Positions 48,291 through 59,199 of a stretch of 64,000 nt of DNA are shown here, piece after piece; position 1 is the first letter of the stretch; the number at the start of each line of letters is the position of its first letter. Both the position numbers and the translations under genes were made by a program. The DNA comes from Thalassobacillus cyri (GTDB lineage: Bacteria; Bacillota; Bacilli; Bacillales; Halobacillaceae). The notes beneath the pieces were generated by a model, which ran no database searches, was not told the origin of the DNA, and was given only the letters and a program-made list of their open reading frames with translations. Where the stretch lies: contig NZ_FNQR01000013.1 in the NCBI RefSeq assembly GCF_900107755.1, forward strand, positions 1 to 64,000, read 5' to 3'.

Positions 48291-50407
48291 GTACGTTCTA
48301 CTTCCTCCATGACATATGCTTCGATGATGTCGCCTTCCTTGATATCATTATAATTTTTGATTGTAATACCACACTCATAGTTTTGTGCTACTTCTTTCAC
48401 GTCGTCTTTGAAACGCTTCAACGTATCAATTTCCCCTTCGAAAATGACGACGCCGTCACGGACAACCCGTACACCGGAATTTCTTGTTATCTTACCATCT
48501 GTTACATAACCGCCGGCAATCGTACCGATTTTTGAAACTTTGAATGTTTCACGGACTTCCACTTGACCGATGATTTTTTCTTCATATTCAGGATCAAGCA
48601 TCCCTTTCATAGCCGCTTCAATTTCTTCCATTACTTTATAAATGACGCGGTGTAAACGGATTTCTACGTCTTCAGATTCAGCCGCTTTTTTAGCGTTGGC
48701 GTCAGGACGGACATTGAACCCGATCACAATCCCATTAGATGCAGATGCTAAGTTGATATCTGATTCATTGATGGCACCTACACCGGTGTGTATGATGTTG
48801 ACTTTGACACCTTCGACATCAATCTTTTCCAGAGAAGAAGCAAGAGCTTCAACTGAACCTTGAACGTCAGCTTTCAAAATCAGATTGATATCTTTAATAT
48901 CCCCTTGTTTGATCTGTTCAAACAAGTCATCAAGACTTACTTTCGTTCTATCGCTACGTTGTGCTTCGATTTGCTTCTGCTGACGGGCCTCTCCGATTGC
49001 ACGGGCTTTCTTCTCATCTTCAAAGGCAAGGAAACGATCTCCCGCTTGTGGAACTTCATTTAAGCCCGTGATTTCTACTGGAGTAGAAGGTCCAGCCGAC
49101 TTTACTCGACGGCCAAGGTCATTAACCATTGCACGGACCCTGCCAAACGTATTTCCGACCACGAGTGCATCACCGACACGTAATGTACCATTTTGTACAA
49201 GCAAGGTAGCTACGGAGCCGCGGCCTTTATCAAGCTCTGCTTCAATGACTGTACCATATGCAGGACGGTTCGGGTTAGCTTTCAATTCTTCCATTTCCGT
49301 TACTAGTACGATCATTTCTAATAAATCATCGATGCCCTCATGCTTGACTGCAGCCATCTTGACGAAGATGGTCTCGCCGCCGAAATCTTCGGAAATCAAC
49401 TCATATTCCATCAGTTCCTGCATGACACGGTTAGGGTTTGCGCCTTCTTTATCCATTTTGTTGACAGCTACGATAATCGGTACATCAGCAGCTTTTGCAT
49501 GGTTGATCGCTTCCACTGTCTGTGGCATGACACCGTCATCTGCTGCTACAACTAAGATAGCAATATCTGTTACCTGGGCACCACGGGATCGCATGCTGGT
49601 AAAAGCAGCGTGACCTGGGGTATCAAGGAAAGTGATTTTCTTGCCATTTTCCTCTACCTGGTAAGCACCGATGTGCTGGGTGATGCCGCCTGCTTCTCCT
49701 TCAGTCACTTTGGTATCACGAATAGAGTCAAGTAATGTTGTTTTACCATGGTCGACGTGCCCCATGATAGTGACCACTGCAGGGCGTTCTTCTAAATCTT
49801 CTGCTGCATCCTCGAACTGGTAGTTTTCGATATCGGTCTCATCGACTTGTACCTCTTCTTCGACTTCTACCCCATACTCCGAACAGATCAATTCGATCGC
49901 ATCAACATCAAGATCCTGGTTTTTCGTTGCCATGACACCTAACATCATCAATTTTTTGATGATTTCAGAAGTGTCTTTGTTCAGTTTTTCCGCCAACTCA
50001 GCTACTGTAAGCGTGCCAGAGAATAAAATCTTCTCCGGAGTACCTTTTTTAGCAGGCTTTTGGTTTTGCTGCTGGTTTCGTTCTTGTTTTTGGTTCTTCT
50101 TCTGATTGTTGCTTTTCTTTTTATTTTGATTGGATTTTTTCTTGTTGTTTCCCTGCTTACCTGGTTGATTATTCATATTGTTTTGTTTTTGAGCATCCTT
50201 TTTGTTGGAATCGTTTTTCTGCTGTTTTTCTGGCTTTTGTTCCTTTTTTCCAAAGCCGAACTCCTGGTCCAACTTAGATTTCGTCTCGTCTGAAATTGTT
50301 GACATATGGTTGGATACCTCAATATTCAAGGCCTCCAATTTATTGATAACTTTCTTACTTGTCATTTCATTCTTTTTCGCATATTCATATACTCTCATCT
50401 TACTCAT
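48287..50407 (-). CDS. infB: Translation initiation factor IF-2
   Basis: A GTPase that brings initiator tRNA to the 30S subunit (706 aa). An N-terminal IF2N domain is followed by a low-complexity Lys/Asn/Gln linker (about 54-123), a second IF2N domain, the G domain (GHVDHGKT at 216-223, [12 protein letters not shown]) and the C-terminal beta-barrel domains. Start: ATG at 50407 after GGGGGTG; the long frame to 50536 runs through ylxQ and is a shadow. Shorter IF2 isoforms from internal starts are known in B. subtilis but cannot be judged here. Confidence 0.98.
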   Translation of the reverse strand: MSKMRVYEYAKKNEMTSKKVINKLEALNIEVSNHMSTISDETKSKLDQEFGFGKKEQKPEKQQKNDSNKKDAQKQNNMNNQPGKQGNNKKKSNQNKKKSNNQKKNQKQERNQQQNQKPAKKGTPEKILFSGTLTVAELAEKLNKDTSEIIKKLMMLGVMATKNQDLDVDAIELICSEYGVEVEEEVQVDETDIENYQFEDAAEDLEERPAVVTIMGHVDHGKTTLLDSIRDTKVTEGEAGGITQHIGAYQVEENGKKITFLDTPGHAAFTSMRSRGAQVTDIAILVVAADDGVMPQTVEAINHAKAADVPIIVAVNKMDKEGANPNRVMQELMEYELISEDFGGETIFVKMAAVKHEGIDDLLEMIVLVTEMEELKANPNRPAYGTVIEAELDKGRGSVATLLVQNGTLRVGDALVVGNTFGRVRAMVNDLGRRVKSAGPSTPVEITGLNEVPQAGDRFLAFEDEKKARAIGEARQQKQIEAQRSDRTKVSLDDLFEQIKQGDIKDINLILKADVQGSVEALASSLEKIDVEGVKVNIIHTGVGAINESDINLASASNGIVIGFNVRPDANAKKAAESEDVEIRLHRVIYKVMEEIEAAMKGMLDPEYEEKIIGQVEVRETFKVSKIGTIAGGYVTDGKITRNSGVRVVRDGVVIFEGEIDTLKRFKDDVKEVAQNYECGITIKNYNDIKEGDIIEAYVMEEVERT

Positions 50408-50411
50408 ACGT

Positions 50412-50723
50412 TCACCCCCGAATAGATTCATCGAGCAGCGATTGCAACTTTTTCGCAAATCCTTGGTCAAGAACTGCGATCGCGACTCTCCCCTCCTTAC
50501 CAATAGCCTGGGAAAGTGTATCCCTGTCGGCTGCAAGATAGTAGGGTATATTGTAAAAGCTGCATTTGTCTATCAGCTTTTTTTTTGTCTGGTAGCCAGT
50601 ATCTTCCGCTATCCATACAAGTTTAGCTCTTTTTTTCTGGATATCTCTTGTAATCGATTCTTCACCGAGTGTACACTTGCCAGCTCGAAAGGCAAGTCCT
50701 AGTAAATTCAATGCTTTTTGCAT
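50412..50723 (-). CDS. ylxQ: YlxQ, L7Ae-family RNA-binding protein
   Basis: A 103-aa kink-turn-binding protein of the L7Ae/L30e family, also described as RplGA. It has [18 protein letters not shown] and [21 protein letters not shown]. Start: ATG at 50723 with GGAG nine bases upstream. It lies 4 bp from both infB and ylxR, in the conserved nusA-ylxR-ylxQ-infB order. Confidence 0.94.
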   Translation of the reverse strand: MQKALNLLGLAFRAGKCTLGEESITRDIQKKRAKLVWIAEDTGYQTKKKLIDKCSFYNIPYYLAADRDTLSQAIGKEGRVAIAVLDQGFAKKLQSLLDESIRG

Positions 50724-50727
50724 TTCG

Positions 50728-50994
50728 TCAATCTCCAGCAATTTCTTTCAGTTCTTCGTAAATGGAATCATCGACTTTTGTATTCAACTGCCGGCTGAGA
50801 ACATCCTGGTCATGGGCTGTTTCGATCACTTTTGTGTCTTTGGAAACATAAGCGCCTCTGCCATTTTTCTTTCCAGTCGGATCAACAAAAACTTCTCCTT
50901 CTTTGTTGCGTACGACACGTATCAGCTGCTGTTTCGGTTTCATTTCCTTCGTTACTACACATTTACGTAATGGTACTTTTCTGGAAGCAGCCAT
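50728..50994 (-). CDS. ylxR: YlxR (RnpM), RNase P modulator
   Basis: An 88-aa DUF448 protein; the B. subtilis homologue binds the RNase P RNA and modulates its activity. It has the family segment VPLRKCVVTKEMKPKQQLIRVVR and NGRGAYVSKD. Start: ATG at 50994 after AAGGAGTGG, 12 bp from the nusA stop. Confidence 0.94.
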   Translation of the reverse strand: MAASRKVPLRKCVVTKEMKPKQQLIRVVRNKEGEVFVDPTGKKNGRGAYVSKDTKVIETAHDQDVLSRQLNTKVDDSIYEELKEIAGD

Positions 50995-51006
50995 AGCTAC
51001 CACTCC

Positions 51007-52131
51007 TTATTCAAAGCGTTCTTCGTCTGTGTCAGAAAAAGCTTCATCTGTATCGTTTTCTTTTAAATCATCGGCATTATCATCCAATAAGCCTTCTTCT
51101 TCAGCCTCTGATTCACTCTTGATGTCGATCTTCCAGCCAGTCAATTTGGCAGCAAGACGTGCATTCTGACCACGTTTACCGATCGCTAAGGATAGCTGGT
51201 AATCTGGTACGATGACGGTGGTTGCTTTTTCTTCCTCGTTCACAAGCACTTTCACCACTTTGGAAGGGCTCAAGGCGTTGGAAACATAGGTTACCGGATC
51301 TTCAGACCATTGGACGATATCTATTTTCTCGCCTTTTAATTCATTGACAATAGCCTGAACACGCTGACCTCGCTGGCCAACACAGGAACCGACCGGATCA
51401 ATTTCCGGATCTTCCGCAAAGACCGAAATTTTAGAACGGTCTCCAGCTTCCCGTGCTACTGACTTCACTTCTACGGTTCCGTCAAAAATCTCAGGAACTT
51501 CCATTTCAAACAGGCGCTTCAGAAGGCCCGGGTGGGTCCGTGATACATAGATCTGCGGACCTTTATTGGTGTTTTCCACTTTTGTGACCAATACTTTCAG
51601 GCGGTCGTGGATTTCATATGTTTCTGTCGGCATTTGTTCAGCTTCAGGAAGACGTGCTTCGATTTTACCAAGGTTCACATATATGAACCGTGGATCTTTC
51701 CGCTGGATAATCCCCGTCATGACATCTTCTTCGCGGTCGCTGTATTCGCCATAGATAATACCACGTTCTGCTTCCCGGACACGCTGGGTCACCACTTGTT
51801 TAGCTGCCTGGGCTGCGATACGCCCGAAGTCCTTCGGTGTAACTTCTACTTCGATGACATCTTCCAGCTCATAATTTGGATTGATTTCTTTTGCTTCTTC
51901 CGTTGAAACCTCCTGCTGAGGGTCCATTACTTCCTCAACTACTTTTTTTCTTGCATATACCCGCATGGATCCTTCCTCTTCATTCAAATCCACCCGCACG
52001 TTAGTAGCTGAATTGAAGTTTTTCTTGTAAGCAGAAATCAATGCAGCTTCAAGTGCATCAATCAATACATCTTTATCGATGCCTTTTTCCTTTTCTAGAT
52101 AATGGATTGCATCAAAAAGTTCGTTGCTCAA
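51007..52131 (-). CDS. nusA: Transcription termination/antitermination factor NusA
   Basis: An RNA polymerase-associated elongation factor (374 aa). It has an N-terminal domain, an S1 domain, two KH domains (GSCVGQRGQRVQ, AIGKRGQNARLA) and a short acidic tail. The C-terminal acidic repeats of E. coli are absent, as is normal in Bacillus. Start: TTG at 52131 with AAAGGGGGAG upstream; no suitable ATG or GTG exists at the expected N-terminus. Confidence 0.97.
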   Translation of the reverse strand: MSNELFDAIHYLEKEKGIDKDVLIDALEAALISAYKKNFNSATNVRVDLNEEEGSMRVYARKKVVEEVMDPQQEVSTEEAKEINPNYELEDVIEVEVTPKDFGRIAAQAAKQVVTQRVREAERGIIYGEYSDREEDVMTGIIQRKDPRFIYVNLGKIEARLPEAEQMPTETYEIHDRLKVLVTKVENTNKGPQIYVSRTHPGLLKRLFEMEVPEIFDGTVEVKSVAREAGDRSKISVFAEDPEIDPVGSCVGQRGQRVQAIVNELKGEKIDIVQWSEDPVTYVSNALSPSKVVKVLVNEEEKATTVIVPDYQLSLAIGKRGQNARLAAKLTGWKIDIKSESEAEEEGLLDDNADDLKENDTDEAFSDTDEERFE

Positions 52132-52146
52132 CTATCTTCTCCCCCT

Positions 52147-52620
52147 TTAATTGAAACTCACTGCCAGACGGGCTTTGGCGATTTTATCATAAGGAATTTC
52201 AACTGTTTTTGTTTTCGTTTTAATTCGGAATTCAATTTCAGCGACATCATTATCAAAGGATTTCAAGTCACCTTCGTATTCTTTGTCACCATCTATCGGT
52301 TCATATAGTTTCACATGAACGCGGCGGCCGACATGCTTTTGAAGTGCTTCCTTGTTTTTCAACGGTCGTTCCGCTCCTGGTGAGGCTACTTCGAGAAAAT
52401 AAGGGAATTCAATCGGATCCACGTCATCCAGCTTTTCACTAAGCTGTTCAGAGACATACCCGCATTCCTCGATATCTACGCCATTTTCTTTATCTACAAA
52501 CACACGAAGGAACCAGTTCTTCCCTTCTTTTTTGAATTCAACATCGACGAGCTCCAGGTTCATGTCTTCCAGTACCGGCTGAACCAGCTCTTCTGTCAAG
52601 CGTATAACATTTTCACCCAT
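52147..52620 (-). CDS. rimP: Ribosome maturation factor RimP
   Basis: An early 30S assembly factor (157 aa), with LELVDVEFKKEGKNWFLRVFVDKENG and FLEVASPGAERPL. Start: ATG after GAAGGAGGGAAC. First gene of the nusA-infB operon. Confidence 0.96.
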   Translation of the reverse strand: MGENVIRLTEELVQPVLEDMNLELVDVEFKKEGKNWFLRVFVDKENGVDIEECGYVSEQLSEKLDDVDPIEFPYFLEVASPGAERPLKNKEALQKHVGRRVHVKLYEPIDGDKEYEGDLKSFDNDVAEIEFRIKTKTKTVEIPYDKIAKARLAVSFN

Positions 52621-52712
52621 GTCGTTCCCTCCTTCTTCTTACCCTTAGTATTTCTAATATAATCATTCCTATCATGCAGGATTGACGGGCTATTCTTCAT
52701 TCCATTTAATTC

Positions 52713-52768
52713 TGTAGTGTCAAGTAATGTATCTCTACAAAAATACGGCACTACAGCATATGTAGTGC
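52713..52768 (-). promoter_or_regulatory. TGTAGTG repeats, hairpin and -35 upstream of rimP
   Basis: The 306-bp gap between polC and rimP holds no gene. Besides the polC terminator it contains a perfect palindrome GCACTACA-5-TGTAGTGC (52748-52768), followed on the minus strand by CGTATTTTTG. A further TGTAGTG half-site (52713-52719) overlaps a consensus TTGACA (52718-52723). No good -10 is visible at the right distance. It may be a second terminator, an operator, or both. Confidence 0.45.
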
Positions 52769-52808
52769 GCAACAGGTGCTAAGCCAATTCGACACAGAAA
52801 AATAACCG

Positions 52809-52846
52809 TAAAGATAAACGAAAGAGCGGGTTGCCCCACTCTTTCG
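52809..52846 (-). terminator. Terminator after polC
   Basis: Stem CGAAAGAGTGGG / CCCGCTCTTTCG (52819-52846, one G-T pair) followed on the minus strand by TTTATCTTT. Confidence 0.88.
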
Positions 52847-52926
52847 CCGTCCTTCGTATCACTTTTCTAACCAATAAAAATATACCATACGTTCCTATTT
52901 ATTGCAAGAAAGGCCATTCCTAACCA

Positions 52927-55900
52927 TCAGAATAAAGAAAGCTGGTTTTCTTCCGGCATCCCTTCTAAACAGCCCTGCTGGTCCAAATATTCAAGCACTG
53001 TCTTGGAAATCCGGCTTCTCTCTCGCAAGTCCTGCTTGGATAAAAATTCGCCATTTTCACGTGCTTTCACTATGTTGATGGCAGCATTCGTTCCAAGGCC
53101 GTCAATGGCATTGAAAGGTGGAATCAGTTTATTTCCATCGACGAGGAACTCGGCAGCACTTGATTTATAAAGGTCGACTGTCTGGAAAGAATAGCCTCGC
53201 TGGCACATTTCCAGAGATAGTTCCAGCACAGTCAATAAACTTTTTTCTTTCGGTGAAGCATCATTTCCCTTAGCAAGAATCTCTTCAATGCGCTTCTTGA
53301 TCGCATCTGCCCCTTTGACCATCGTTTCCAATTCATAATCGCTTGCTCTGACGGTAAAGTAAGCAGCATAGAAATAGATCGGGTAGTGGACCTTGAAGTA
53401 GGCGATCCGCACTGCCATTAATACATAAGCAGCTGCGTGGGCTTTCGGGAACATGTATTTGATTTTCTTACAGGAATCAATGTACCAGTCAGGGACTCCG
53501 TGTTTCTTCATTTCTTCAATCCATTCGTCCTGGAGGCCACGTCCCTTACGGACAAATTCCATGATTTTAAAGGCAAGCGATGGCTCAAGCCCCTTGTGCA
53601 TCAAATAAACCATGATGTCGTCACGGCAGCCGATTACTTCCGGTAATGTACAGATGCCATCGTTGATCAGTTCCTGAGCATTACCGAGCCATACATCCGT
53701 ACCGTGTGACAGGCCTGAAATGATGACTAGTTCCGCAAATGTCTTCGGCCTCGTGTCTTCAAGCATCTGACGGACAAAGCGTGTCCCGAATTCCGGAACA
53801 CCAAGTGTACCGGTTTTACATAAAATCTCGTCGGCGGTGACTCCCAGAGTCTCTGGACCACTGAAAATCTTCATGACTTCCGGGTCATCGACGGGGATTT
53901 CTTTTTGGTCGATGCCACTCAAATCCTGCAGCATACGGATGACGGTTGGGTCATCGTGACCGAGTATATCAAGTTTAAGCAGGTTGTCGTGAATGGAATG
54001 GAAGTCGAAGTGAGTCGTACGCCACTCTGATTTCGTATCGTCCGCCGGATATTGTATCGGGGTAAAATCGTAAATTTCCATATCATCCGGAACAACGATG
54101 ATACCACCAGGGTGCTGCCCTGAGGTACGCTTCACCCCGGTACATCCGTGGACGAGTCGATCAACTTCGGCATTTTTAATTTGTAATTGGTGGTCTCCTG
54201 CATATCCTTTTACGTAACCGTAAGCCGTTTTTTCTGCAATCGTACCGATCGTTCCCGCACGATACACTTTTTCTTCTCCGAAAAGTACTTTTGTATAATT
54301 ATGAGCCTGCGGCTGATATTCCCCAGAGAAGTTCAAATCGATATCAGGGACCTTATCTCCTTTGAAACCAAGGAAAGTTTCAAACGGAATGTCCTGCCCA
54401 TCTTTATTCATCGGTTCTCCACACTTTGGACAATCCTTCTCAGGGAGGTCAAACCCGCTTCCGACGGAACCGTCTGTGAAAAATTCCGGGTCACGGCAAT
54501 GTTTACAGACATAATGCGGAGGCAATGGATTGACTTCGGTGATTCCGGTCATCGTTGCTACGAAAGAGGAACCGACAGAACCACGCGAACCGACAAGGTA
54601 GCCATCGTCCAGTGATTTTTTAACCAGCTTTTGTGAAATCAAATAGATGACGGCAAACCCGTGTCCAATAATACTGTCCAATTCTTTTTCCAACCGTTTT
54701 TCAACCAACTCAGGCAGCACATCGCCATAAAGACTTTTTGCTTTATTGTAGGACATTTCACGGATTTCCTGGTCAGCACCTTCGATATTAGGTGTGAACA
54801 GGTCATCTTTGACCGGAGAAATTTCTTCTATCTCATTGGCTATTGCCTGCGTGTTGGTCACCACTACTTCCTTAGCTGTGTCTTGTCCAAGAAAAGCGAA
54901 TTCTTTTAAAAGTTCATTGGTCGTTTTGAAGTGGACTTCCGGTAGTGTCTGGCGATTCAACGGATTACCGTTTTGGGAAGAAATAAGAATTTGGCGGTAC
55001 ATTTTTTCATGCGGTTCGATGTAATGAGTATTCCCGGTTACCACCGCTTTTTTGCCAAGACGATCCGCCATCGCAATCAGCTTTTTTAAAATATCGTAAA
55101 TCTGTGCTTCGTTCTGTACCAGTTCTTTCTCTATCAAGTGGTAGTAGTTTCCAGGCGGCTGGATCTCAATATAGTCATAAAATTCAGCTGTTTTCTCTGC
55201 TTCCTCTTCAGACTTTTGCATCATCGTTTCGAACACTTCACCTTTGTCGCATCCGGATCCGATAAGGATTCCTTCCCGCAGCTTTGTCAATTTAGAACGC
55301 GGTATTCTGGGCACCCGGTAAAAATAATCGACATGAGCATGAGAAACAAGACGATAGATATTTTTCAGGCCTGTAAGATTGGTGGCAAGCAATGTGCAAT
55401 GGAAGGGACGTGAACGCTGATACGCGTTTCCTTCTCCCATATAATCATTCAAGTTCTTATGGTTGGTGATTCCTCTTTCTAAAGCTTTTTTAATTAACTT
55501 CCAAAGCAAATATCCAGTTGCCTCAGCATCATAGATTGCCCGGTGATGCTGGGTAAGTTCAATGTCAAAAAACTTACATAACGTATTCAAACGGTGATTT
55601 TTCAATTCTGGAACAAGCAGCCGAGCGAGCTCGAGCGTATCGATGACAGGCAATGTTGATTTACCGATACCTATGTTTTTATAACCGGCATTCAAAAAGC
55701 CCATGTCAAAGCTTGCGTTATGAGCGACTAAAATGGAATCTCCTGTCCATTCATGGAACTCCTTTAACACATCCTCAATTTCTGGAGCATCTTTTACCAT
55801 ATCATCGGTAATTCCCGTCAAATCAGTAGTAGTTTGTGATAACGGGTGATGCGGGTTTGCAAATGATTCAAAACGATCAATGATATCCCCGTCTTTTACT

Positions 55901-57222
55901 TTAACAGCGGCAAGTTCAATGATTTTATCATAGACAGCTGATAAACCGGTCGTCTCGACGTCAAATACTACATAAGTATCGCTGGCCAAGTCGCGGTCCT
56001 GTTCTTCATAAGCTATCGGCACCCCATCATCGACCAGGTTCGCTTCTACACCATAAATAATCTTGATGCCGTGTTTATTTCCTGCCGAATGTGCCTCTGG
56101 GTAGGCTTGCACAACCGCATGGTCGGTAATGGCAATTGCTTCGTGTCCCCATCTTGCTGCAGTTTCAATAAGACGTCCGGGAGCAACAGGAGCATCCATT
56201 TGGCTCATGGTAGTGTGCGCATGCAGCTCTATCCGCTTTTCACCTTCTGGTGCTTCATCGACGCGTTGAAGCGGTTTGACTTCATTGATGTCATTCGCCA
56301 TCATGGTCAGTTCGGATGTGAAATTGTCTGTTTGGATACTTCCCCGTGCTTTGATCCACATTCCTTTTTTAATGGCCTTGAACTGTTCGGCATGATCATC
56401 ACCGCGAGAGAACATCTTGATGGAGAAAGAATCCGTATAATCCGTAACTTTCAACAAAAGCAAATGGCGGCCGGAACGTAATTCTTTCACTTCGGCATCA
56501 AACACATGACCTTGTACGATTTTTCTCCGTTCTTCTTCAAGAATATCGCACATCTTATCAGGGTCCTCCTGGATGTTATACCCAATCATGACAGGACCTT
56601 CATGCTCTTTATCCTCCTGCTGCTTAGCCCGTTCTTCTTTCTCTTTGACTGCCTGCTGGACGAATAACTGATCTTCTTTTTGCCGCGCTTCCTGAAACTT
56701 TTTGATTTCCTCTTCCTGGCTTTTCACTTGTGTCGCAACTGTACATGGAGTAATTCCCACCTTTTTGCAGAAGGAAAGCAGTGGTTCATGCAGGCGTTTC
56801 TGGACGGCATGACTTTCTGCTTCGTTGCGGCAGGTTAACATAATCTTATTCCCGTTTATCTCCGGCTGCTGTTCCAACACTAGATCCTTGTAGGCAGGAG
56901 ATAACTGAGGCACTGTCTGTACGAAACACTTCCAATAATCCAGCAAGTCACTTTCCTGGATGGTTTGCTGTTCTGTGTGGAATGTCCAATCCACCACAGG
57001 AGCGATATGGCGGAACCCTTCCTGCAATTTAGTTATGAACAATTGATAGACTGATGGAGGCATCGGAGACTCCAGTTGAAAGTGAAAATGCCATGTTTTC
57101 GTCTGTTTATATACTTCCAATTTTTTTAATGAGCTTTTGCTCAAATGCTGTTCTGCTATTTCTTCGGGAAACTGAATTTGCTTTAACAACAGCTCCATCT
57201 TTTCTCTACTTGAAACTCCCAC
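52927..57222 (-). CDS. polC: DNA polymerase III PolC-type alpha subunit
   Basis: The replicative polymerase of low-GC Gram-positives (1431 aa). In order: an N-terminal region, an OB domain, a PHP domain ([14 protein letters not shown], about 330), and a DEDD 3'-5' exonuclease inserted in the PHP domain ([12 protein letters not shown]). Then come a zinc site (CKHC...CPKC), the polymerase core with [11 protein letters not shown], and helix-hairpin-helix elements. Start: GTG at 57222 with GGGAGG; ATG at 57198 has a poor site and a TTG at 57237 lies within the binding site. Own terminator downstream. Confidence 0.98.
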   Translation of the reverse strand: MGVSSREKMELLLKQIQFPEEIAEQHLSKSSLKKLEVYKQTKTWHFHFQLESPMPPSVYQLFITKLQEGFRHIAPVVDWTFHTEQQTIQESDLLDYWKCFVQTVPQLSPAYKDLVLEQQPEINGNKIMLTCRNEAESHAVQKRLHEPLLSFCKKVGITPCTVATQVKSQEEEIKKFQEARQKEDQLFVQQAVKEKEERAKQQEDKEHEGPVMIGYNIQEDPDKMCDILEEERRKIVQGHVFDAEVKELRSGRHLLLLKVTDYTDSFSIKMFSRGDDHAEQFKAIKKGMWIKARGSIQTDNFTSELTMMANDINEVKPLQRVDEAPEGEKRIELHAHTTMSQMDAPVAPGRLIETAARWGHEAIAITDHAVVQAYPEAHSAGNKHGIKIIYGVEANLVDDGVPIAYEEQDRDLASDTYVVFDVETTGLSAVYDKIIELAAVKVKDGDIIDRFESFANPHHPLSQTTTDLTGITDDMVKDAPEIEDVLKEFHEWTGDSILVAHNASFDMGFLNAGYKNIGIGKSTLPVIDTLELARLLVPELKNHRLNTLCKFFDIELTQHHRAIYDAEATGYLLWKLIKKALERGITNHKNLNDYMGEGNAYQRSRPFHCTLLATNLTGLKNIYRLVSHAHVDYFYRVPRIPRSKLTKLREGILIGSGCDKGEVFETMMQKSEEEAEKTAEFYDYIEIQPPGNYYHLIEKELVQNEAQIYDILKKLIAMADRLGKKAVVTGNTHYIEPHEKMYRQILISSQNGNPLNRQTLPEVHFKTTNELLKEFAFLGQDTAKEVVVTNTQAIANEIEEISPVKDDLFTPNIEGADQEIREMSYNKAKSLYGDVLPELVEKRLEKELDSIIGHGFAVIYLISQKLVKKSLDDGYLVGSRGSVGSSFVATMTGITEVNPLPPHYVCKHCRDPEFFTDGSVGSGFDLPEKDCPKCGEPMNKDGQDIPFETFLGFKGDKVPDIDLNFSGEYQPQAHNYTKVLFGEEKVYRAGTIGTIAEKTAYGYVKGYAGDHQLQIKNAEVDRLVHGCTGVKRTSGQHPGGIIVVPDDMEIYDFTPIQYPADDTKSEWRTTHFDFHSIHDNLLKLDILGHDDPTVIRMLQDLSGIDQKEIPVDDPEVMKIFSGPETLGVTADEILCKTGTLGVPEFGTRFVRQMLEDTRPKTFAELVIISGLSHGTDVWLGNAQELINDGICTLPEVIGCRDDIMVYLMHKGLEPSLAFKIMEFVRKGRGLQDEWIEEMKKHGVPDWYIDSCKKIKYMFPKAHAAAYVLMAVRIAYFKVHYPIYFYAAYFTVRASDYELETMVKGADAIKKRIEEILAKGNDASPKEKSLLTVLELSLEMCQRGYSFQTVDLYKSSAAEFLVDGNKLIPPFNAIDGLGTNAAINIVKARENGEFLSKQDLRERSRISKTVLEYLDQQGCLEGMPEENQLSLF

Positions 57223-57304
57223 GATGATTCCTCCCAATAAATCGTAGCCCTCGCGGCTGAGTTACAGCCTTCGATTTTGGCAGACCAATAACAACTTCAT
57301 CCAA

Positions 57305-57348
57305 ACAATAAAATATACCCTCGCATAATTAATGTAGCAAGGGTATAT
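57305..57348 (-). terminator. Terminator after proS
   Basis: Stem ATATACCCT / AGGGTATAT (57313-57348) followed by TTTATTG on the minus strand. Confidence 0.9.
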
Positions 57349-57376
57349 CCGTTAAATCAAGATACAATTGAAGCGT

Positions 57377-59080
57377 TTATTTGTTCAGGAACTGTTTCAC
57401 ATGATCGATAACCTGATCTGATTCAAGCTCGATTTGTTCCTTGGTAGCCCTATCTTTAAATTCGACGATGCCTTCTCCTGCACGTTTTCCAATTGTCACA
57501 CGAAGCGGGATACCGATCAAGTCACTATCTGCAAATTTCACTCCTGGACGTTCTTTTCGGTCATCATATAAAACCTCAACCCCTTGAGCTAAAAGCTTCT
57601 GGTACAACTCTTCTCCAAGTGCTGCCTGCTCTTCTTTTTTAGGGTTCAATGTCAATACATGTACCTGGTAAGGTGCGACATTTGCCGGCCAGGTAATTCC
57701 GTCTTCATCATGGTATTGCTCCACGATCGATGCCAATGTTCTTGAAACACCGATACCATAGCAACCCATAATCATGGTATTGGACTTGCCCTGGTCATTC
57801 AGATAAGAAGCGTCCATCTTTTCCGCATAGAATTTACCTAACTTGAATACATGTCCTACTTCAATACCTCTGGCAAATTTAATGGTACCTTCTCCATCGG
57901 GAGATGGATCGCCCTCTTTAATGAAGCGGAGGTCCGCATATTTATCCACGGTAAAGTCTTTGCCAGGTGTTACATTTTTATAATGATAACCCTCTTCATT
58001 GGCGCCGCATGTTGTATTGACCATTGTTTCCACAGCAAGATCAGCGATTAATTCTACCTTTTCCGGTACACCGACAGGTCCGAGTGAACCAAAACCGGCA
58101 CCGATTACTTCTTTTGTTTCTTCTTCAGAAGCAAGATCAATCAAGCTGGCATCATAAAGATTTTTCAGTTTTACATCATTAACTTCATGGTCGCCCCTGG
58201 TTACAACCATCACAAAGCGGTCGTCCACTTTGAACATGATCGATTTAAGACCTTCTTCAAGGGTATGGCCAAGGTAATCAGCAACCTGCTGCATGGTCTT
58301 TTGATCAGGAGTTTCCACCTTCTCCATGTCCTTCGGTTCTGCTTCAGACTTTGTATATTCTGTAATGACAGGCGCCATTTCAATATTAGCGGCATAGCGG
58401 GAAGTATCAGAATAAGCGATTGTATCTTCTCCTACTTCTGACAACACCATGAATTCATGGGTATCCTTCCCACCCATTGCTCCTGAATCAGCAATTACCG
58501 CACGGAAATTCAAACCGCAGCGTCGGAAGATGTTGGAATACGCGTCAAAAATCCTTTGGTATGTACCATCAAGGCTTTCAAAAGAATCATGGAACGAATA
58601 AGCGTCCTTCATTAAAAATTCCCGACCTCGTAATAAACCGAAACGCGGACGTTTTTCATCACGAAATTTATTTTGAATCTGATAGACAGTCAGTGGCAGT
58701 TTCTTGTAGCTTTTCACTTCATCTCTCACGATACTTGTAATCACTTCTTCATGGGTCGCCCCGAGAGCGAATTCCCGCTCATGGCGATCATGCAGACGCA
58801 TGAGTTCAGGTCCGAAAGTATCCCAGCGTCCCGTCTCTTTCCATAACTCTGCTGGCTGCAAAGCTGCCATTAACATTTCATGAGCTCCAGCCTTTTCCAT
58901 TTCTTCTCTTACAATCTCTTCAACTTTCCGTAATACTCTGCGGCCAATCGGCAAGAAACTGTAGACCCCAGAAGCAATCTGACGGATATACCCCGCTCTG
59001 ACCAATAACTGATGGCTTTTAATTTCTGCATCTGCCGGGGTTTCTCGCAAGGTTGGCAATAACATTTCACTTTGTCTCAT
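57377..59080 (-). CDS. proS: Prolyl-tRNA synthetase
   Basis: A class II aminoacyl-tRNA synthetase of the bacterial type with an INS editing domain (567 aa). It has [19 protein letters not shown] near the N-terminus, the class II motif-2 region [17 protein letters not shown], an editing insertion at about 225-400, and an anticodon-binding domain at the end. Start: ATG at 59080 ([11 protein letters not shown]) after AGAGGTG. No T-box leader is visible upstream. Confidence 0.98.
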   Translation of the reverse strand: MRQSEMLLPTLRETPADAEIKSHQLLVRAGYIRQIASGVYSFLPIGRRVLRKVEEIVREEMEKAGAHEMLMAALQPAELWKETGRWDTFGPELMRLHDRHEREFALGATHEEVITSIVRDEVKSYKKLPLTVYQIQNKFRDEKRPRFGLLRGREFLMKDAYSFHDSFESLDGTYQRIFDAYSNIFRRCGLNFRAVIADSGAMGGKDTHEFMVLSEVGEDTIAYSDTSRYAANIEMAPVITEYTKSEAEPKDMEKVETPDQKTMQQVADYLGHTLEEGLKSIMFKVDDRFVMVVTRGDHEVNDVKLKNLYDASLIDLASEEETKEVIGAGFGSLGPVGVPEKVELIADLAVETMVNTTCGANEEGYHYKNVTPGKDFTVDKYADLRFIKEGDPSPDGEGTIKFARGIEVGHVFKLGKFYAEKMDASYLNDQGKSNTMIMGCYGIGVSRTLASIVEQYHDEDGITWPANVAPYQVHVLTLNPKKEEQAALGEELYQKLLAQGVEVLYDDRKERPGVKFADSDLIGIPLRVTIGKRAGEGIVEFKDRATKEQIELESDQVIDHVKQFLNK

Positions 59081-59115
59081 AGTCGACACCTCTATTCCAT
59101 ACTACTGATAGGAAA

Positions 59116-59149
59116 ACTGGAAGTAATCGCTGTACATTTTACTTCCAGT
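59116..59149 (-). terminator. Hairpin between rasP and proS
   Basis: Perfect 11-bp stem ACTGGAAGTAA / TTACTTCCAGT (59116-59149) followed by TTTTCC on the minus strand. It probably ends the uppS-cdsA-dxr-rasP unit in part. Confidence 0.7.
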
Positions 59150-59199
59150 TCTCATTATTAAAAGATACTGATTTATCTTTATTATAACTTGTCGGGTTA

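Noticed and set aside
50060-50293. Hydrophobic plus-strand open frame opposite infB
   Set aside because: It is the antisense of the Lys/Asn/Gln-rich linker of IF-2; reverse complements of Lys codons give Phe/Leu-rich translations.
48287-50536. Longer IF-2 start at 50536
   Set aside because: The extra 43 residues are the out-of-frame translation of ylxQ; the family start with GGGGGTG is at 50407.
59081-59199. T-box leader upstream of proS
   Set aside because: The gap is about 110 bp with one hairpin and no T-box sequence (GGTGG-type motif) or specifier-loop arrangement.
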